Shown: in pieces, positions 60,893 through 64,000 of the stretch
Position numbering within the stretch: the first letter of the stretch is position 1
Layout: every line of letters starts with the position of its first letter
Origin: Halostagnicola kamekurae
GTDB lineage: Archaea; Halobacteriota; Halobacteria; Halobacteriales; Natrialbaceae
Direction of reading: 5' to 3'
Length of the DNA stretch: 64,000 nt
Assembly (NCBI RefSeq): GCF_900116205.1
Contig: NZ_FOZS01000002.1
Coordinates: forward strand, 62,001-126,000
Position numbers and translations under genes: made by a program
Notes under the pieces: generated by a model
What the model was told of the DNA's origin: nothing
Databases searched by the model: none
What the model saw: the letters and a program-made list of their open reading frames with translations, nothing else

Positions 60893-61033
60893 ATGGCAGA
60901 CTCGAATCGAAAGCAAGCGCTCGCGGTCAGCGTATTGTTCGCCTTTGATGCCTACATAGCCCCAATCTCTTGCCCTTGATGGTACATTGCAGGGATTGTC
61001 GTTACGGTCATCAGTATCTTCCTCCCCTGGTAA
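60893..61033 (+). pseudogene. Small membrane protein broken by an in-frame stop
   Basis: From ATG 60893 the frame encodes MADSNRKQALAVSVLFAFDA plus IAPISCP, then TGA, then in the same frame WYIAGIVVTVISIFLPW, then TAA. The two halves look like the two membrane helices of one 46-residue protein, split by a single stop codon. This is most simply a recent inactivation. No family is named. Confidence 0.38.
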
Positions 61034-61815
61034 GTCAACTACACCCTGAACTCAATGCTATAGTTTGTTATAGGTGTGGTTCCACGCGGACCACGTCTTT
61101 CCTCGTTGAAGGGGCTATGTGACCCATGCCGAATACCCATGTCTAAACGTCTCCATGAGAGCAGTAGAGTATATCAATAAACGTTTGCCACAGAGCAAAA
61201 GACAGTAACTCCTATGCAGTCTTGTGGTTTCCTGTAAGCGGTAGGGTTCGGACTATCTATTGAAGAACCAGATCACACAGTACAAGTCTCGAGAGCCCCC
61301 CATTCTACAGAAAGAGGTAGTCAACCCACCCCTCAATTGGAGTGGCCTAATGTCCGTGATATACTCGTCAGAAGGCTTCTGAAACAAGAATTGTGTCAGT
61401 ATGCCACGGCGCAAAACTCATCGGATGGTACACAGAGAATTGGTGAAAGAACCGAGTGTGTCCCGTCCCCTCCCTCGAGAGACGCGATACACATCACCGT
61501 GAATCCGGTCGGGGACATTCTCGGCTGACGTATCCCGATCAGGGTCGGGCATAACTCGAGGATGCATCCACACCGTCGTTGGACCTACCTTCTTAGACCA
61601 AATCTTTTCCCGGAGATCGAGTAGGGTGCCAACGACCTCGGGATCGCCCCACCGGAGGAGGCGACTGTAGTTGATGAATAAGTCCGACACGCTGACCCCG
61701 CTTGACGATCGTCCTGGTGACGACGGCAACTGATCTTTTCGTGGACTACTGTTCCCGTCGACGCCCTCGAGTCACATCTTAACCAACTTTTCTAGACGGC
61801 GCTTCGAACCCGTTG
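61034..61815. other. 782-bp degenerate region
   Basis: No intact gene is seen. A minus-strand frame at 61418-61729 (103 codons) contains LLDLREKIWSKKVGP and a helical stretch but is not recognised. The plus-strand frame at 61337-61528 is equally weak. Base composition is less GC-rich than that of the core genes. The region is likely decayed foreign DNA. Confidence 0.45.
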
Positions 61816-62777
61816 GTTAACAGTAGATAGTAGTACGATTTCTTTATTCAGTTCGAACCTGAAACGGGCGATCGGTGGCTACGTATGCAAATCTCCCGCG
61901 GTAACAGCGCACAGCACTATATCGTGGGACGGATATATTTAGAGGAGGAAAACCGTCTATTGGTTGGCCAATAGAAAGGCAGTGACTCTGCCGTGGGCGG
62001 TCGCCAGCAAATTCGAACCGTGGAAACCGACCAATAGAACTGCGAGTCCGACCAGTGAAGCAACCACTGCCTCCGGCAAGGTGTTGATGACGATGGGACC
62101 AGCTCCCGAGTCGAATAGAGGAATCTCATACTGTGTGAACGGTAGAGGGTACACGAGTGGTGCCACGATCAGCGCCATCCCGAGGCTCGCTACTACGACC
62201 ACAAACAGGAACGTGCCGATGCCGACGAACAGGGAGACCAGGAAGTATCCGACCAGTAGATACGACTGTGGATCGGTCAATATCGTCTTTATGTACGAAA
62301 CAAGCGGCTCCGTGGTCGGATCATGGACCAAGGTGTGACCAACCTCTATCCCGAGTAGTCGGCTGATAACCTTGGCTTCGAATGTGCTGGCGTAGTCGGT
62401 CAGACCGAGCACGAAACCGAGTACTGGGATACCAACGAGTACTGGCGTCAGTGCGACACCGATAGCGAGTCCGGTCAGAAAGACGGTGAAGTACCCGACA
62501 CCAAGCGGGAGACGCAATAGGAGGAAGGCGACGTTACGGTACGTCTGTGGGTCGGTAACTGGGGACCAAAGCCGTTTATGGCCCGAATCCGGTGTGAATT
62601 CAGTCGAGTGGGAGGGCATCTTTAGGTGGATTCTGGTTGGCACACAGTATATTTCTATCGACATTTTAAGACCGCTCGCCGGCAACGAGACCACTATACT
62701 GACTACGCGCTCTGTACTTACCATGGGTTTCACGGAGAACTCTGAATAAAAAAACCGTGCTACCAACTACTGTTAAC
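61816..62777. mobile_element. Element B: 962-bp segment with the same end sequences as element A, carrying a sensor-domain gene
   Basis: Left end (61816-61851) reads GTTAACAGTAGATAGTAGTACG... and ends in TCTTTATTCAG; right end (62739-62777) on the minus strand reads GTTAACAGTAGTTGGTAGCACGG...TTTATTCAGAG. The outermost 11 bases (GTTAACAGTAG) are identical at both ends, in inverted orientation. The ends match those of element A (left with left, right with right). The single gene inside (61957-62619) is unlike that in element A and points the other way. No transposase is present. A family of non-autonomous elements with exchangeable cargo is one explanation. Confidence 0.52.
61957..62619 (-). 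CDS. Sensor-domain membrane protein in element B
   Basis: A 220-residue polytopic membrane protein resembling the Pfam putative sensor domain: YRNVAFLLLRLPLGVGYFTVFLTGLAIG, an amphipathic loop (DYASTFEAKVISRLLGIEVG) and a second pair of helices (SYLLVGYFLVSLFVGIGTFLF), then a final helix near VIVNTLPEAVVASLVGLAVLL. In bacteria the domain sits in front of histidine kinases; here it stands alone with no output domain. ATG 62619 is chosen (AAATATACTG box about 30 bases upstream); the frame extends upstream into the end repeat. It lies between the two ends of element B. Confidence 0.65.
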   Translation of the reverse strand: MPSHSTEFTPDSGHKRLWSPVTDPQTYRNVAFLLLRLPLGVGYFTVFLTGLAIGVALTPVLVGIPVLGFVLGLTDYASTFEAKVISRLLGIEVGHTLVHDPTTEPLVSYIKTILTDPQSYLLVGYFLVSLFVGIGTFLFVVVVASLGMALIVAPLVYPLPFTQYEIPLFDSGAGPIVINTLPEAVVASLVGLAVLLVGFHGSNLLATAHGRVTAFLLANQ

Positions 62778-63121
62778 ATCGGGGCAAATTCCGGGGTTAC
62801 TGCACTTATTTGGAGTTTGGTGCAGTGAGGACTGATTTAGAAAAACACGGGACGGCGATACGGTAGGTGTGTTCGAACCCTACTTTGTTTTTTCTCGAGA
62901 AATATAATCTGAACTCTGATAGAACCCGAACCGATCGTCGCATACATCATCGTTCTGTTGTAACCGTAACAACAAAATTAGCACCACTCCATAGATTCTG
63001 TTTTTCTCAAAGCGCATCAACTTCGAGACCAGATTGACCGTATATAGGTAGTGTTCGGGAATGTATCTCGGGTAATTTATAGCCCTAAAGTGAGAACGTA
63101 ACCGACGAGAGTATATTTAGC
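62778..63121. other. 344-bp AT-rich intergenic region
   Basis: No gene is evident. AATTTATAGCC at about 63074 and GTATATTTAGC at 63111 are TATA-like; the former fits a leader of about 20-25 bases for the ParB-like gene. The rest is AT-rich and less GC-biased than core DNA. Confidence 0.45.
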
Positions 63122-63808
63122 ATGAGTAATGGTCACAACCCATTCAACGATCGGCTCGATTGGACGTTTCAGGGCTCTCGCTGTGTTGTCCATGGAGAGA
63201 ACGAAAAGGTGTACGAAGGTTACGTCGAAATGGTCCACCATAACCGTGGGAGTGTGATTATGCATAACTGTCGCGAACTCACGGAAGGACAGAAAGTAGG
63301 TTCAGTGTTCGTTCGTATCGTAGACGAGATTATTCAACTTGAGAGTCATAAGGAAATTCAAGAGCTTAATCCTGAGAGGGTTGCTAATTCACCCCACTAT
63401 GAAGCCAAAATCATACCTCGTGACTATCATATGCGACTCGCTTACCGAAATGGATACACCGGCTCATTCCCGGTTGCTCGAAAGCTAGAGAAGGATCATC
63501 CCCGGTTTGATCCGAGTCAGCAGTACGAACTTGTCAATGGGCACAAGAGGGTCGCTGCGATGAAGCGCGTTGGGCTACAGAAGCATCCTTTTGAAGTAAT
63601 CCAGTGTACGGATGAGGAAGCAAAGGAGCTGTATGAACTTGCTCACCGCGATCAAGACTCAGAGGATAGCGAGGATGACTCTACAGATGAAATGTTGGAA
63701 GAAGGTCTCTCGAGCAGCCGCACAACCCAGGGAGTACGTCGGCCAACGGCTACCACCGGCCAGCGAATTCAACCACGAGAACATATGATCGACCGGCAAT
63801 CTTCTTGA
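63122..63808 (+). CDS. ParB-like nuclease-domain protein
   Basis: A 228-residue protein with a ParB/Srx-type motif YELVNGHKRVAAMKRVGL (GHKR at 140-143) in an N-terminal-to-middle ParB-like domain, an ERVANSPHYEAKIIPRDYHMR stretch before it, and a hydrophilic acidic then basic C-terminal third (about 175-228) with Ser/Thr/Arg runs. Such proteins are common on haloarchaeal plasmids and proviruses, where they may act in partition or replication; the role here is inferred. Codon use is less GC-rich than core genes. The gene lies in the segment right of the tRNA. Confidence 0.65.
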   Translation: MSNGHNPFNDRLDWTFQGSRCVVHGENEKVYEGYVEMVHHNRGSVIMHNCRELTEGQKVGSVFVRIVDEIIQLESHKEIQELNPERVANSPHYEAKIIPRDYHMRLAYRNGYTGSFPVARKLEKDHPRFDPSQQYELVNGHKRVAAMKRVGLQKHPFEVIQCTDEEAKELYELAHRDQDSEDSEDDSTDEMLEEGLSSSRTTQGVRRPTATTGQRIQPREHMIDRQSS

Positions 63809-63913
63809 GGAGAGACGTTCGTTCCGGTTTTCCTCCCATGGAGGCAAGGTATTCGTAGACGACAATCACGACACAGATATCTATTCTACCGTGTAGAGTA
63901 ACTCGAGCGGGAA

Positions 63914-64000
63914 ACACCCTTCACGGGTGTAATGTAAATATACTGGTGCGCGTCTTGGTGCACTTCGCGGACTCGATATCGAGGACTACAACCGAGACGA
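63914..64000 (+). other. Inverted repeat and possible start of another gene at the window edge
   Basis: ACACCCTTCACGGGTGT (about 63915-63931) is an inverted repeat with a 5-base loop and a 6-base stem. After it TAATGTAAATATACTGGTGCG runs to the window end. In one frame the last 20 codons (KYTGARLGALRGLDIEDYNR) look protein-like but no start or stop is visible. It may be the beginning of a gene, or a regulatory or replication site; the window ends too soon to say. Confidence 0.35.

Overview
The window is GC-rich chromosomal DNA of a haloarchaeon (class Halobacteria; the family cannot be fixed from sequence alone, Natrialbaceae-like is an inference). The predicted proteins are strongly acidic. 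Many starts are leaderless, with a TATA-like box about 25-30 bases before the ATG. Marker genes are haloarchaeal or archaeal: HalOD1, CheF, archaellins, archaeal SecG (Sec61 beta), ABCE1/RLI, archaemetzincin and an F420:NADP oxidoreductase.

Bases 1-23,400 hold mostly housekeeping genes in small units on both strands: NOG1 GTPase, a Cys-rich copper-binding protein, the pdxT / DUF151 nuclease / hisE group, an iron-boxed solute-binding lipoprotein, secG, thioredoxin, npdG, GDPD, a FAD-Rieske oxidoreductase, a HAD hydrolase, a MATE exporter, a membrane metalloprotease, UPF0146 and archaemetzincin, RLI with an EMC6-like protein, an acyl-CoA synthetase and nadE. Bases 24,100-35,050 continue with a PIN-ATPase-KH protein, an M20 peptidase, a universal stress protein, an M32 carboxypeptidase, a BtuF-like protein and two cell-surface proteins.

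Bases 35,200-58,700 are a motility region. A HEAT-repeat protein and CheF come first. Then come a DUF2270 protein and three secreted or membrane proteins, one of which is a signal-peptide/TM/winged-helix protein that may be a membrane-tethered regulator. Next come two archaellins (with triple TCGGCAAGTAG repeats upstream), a frameshifted zinc-ribbon gene, arlF, arlG, arlD and arlJ. A divergent gene of unknown function separates these from a very long arlCE, arlH, arlI, cheY and a two-domain cheC. The archaellum genes thus lie in two blocks, with arlJ in the first and arlH-arlI in the second. cheA, cheB, cheR, cheD and cheW are not in the window.

A tRNA-Pro(TGG) at 59,168-59,240 marks a sharp change. 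Everything to its right is less GC-rich, rich in broken genes and plasmid/provirus-like (truncated primase, ParB-like protein), consistent with an element integrated at the tRNA 3' end; no integrase or attR is visible.

The most unusual signal is a pair of elements, 23,487-23,970 and 61,816-62,777. They share the same distinct left and right imperfect inverted ends but enclose unrelated small membrane-protein genes in opposite orientation, with no transposase. A second is a 35-base sequence, 32/35 identical, found in two intergenic gaps between convergent genes (13,514 and 58,771).
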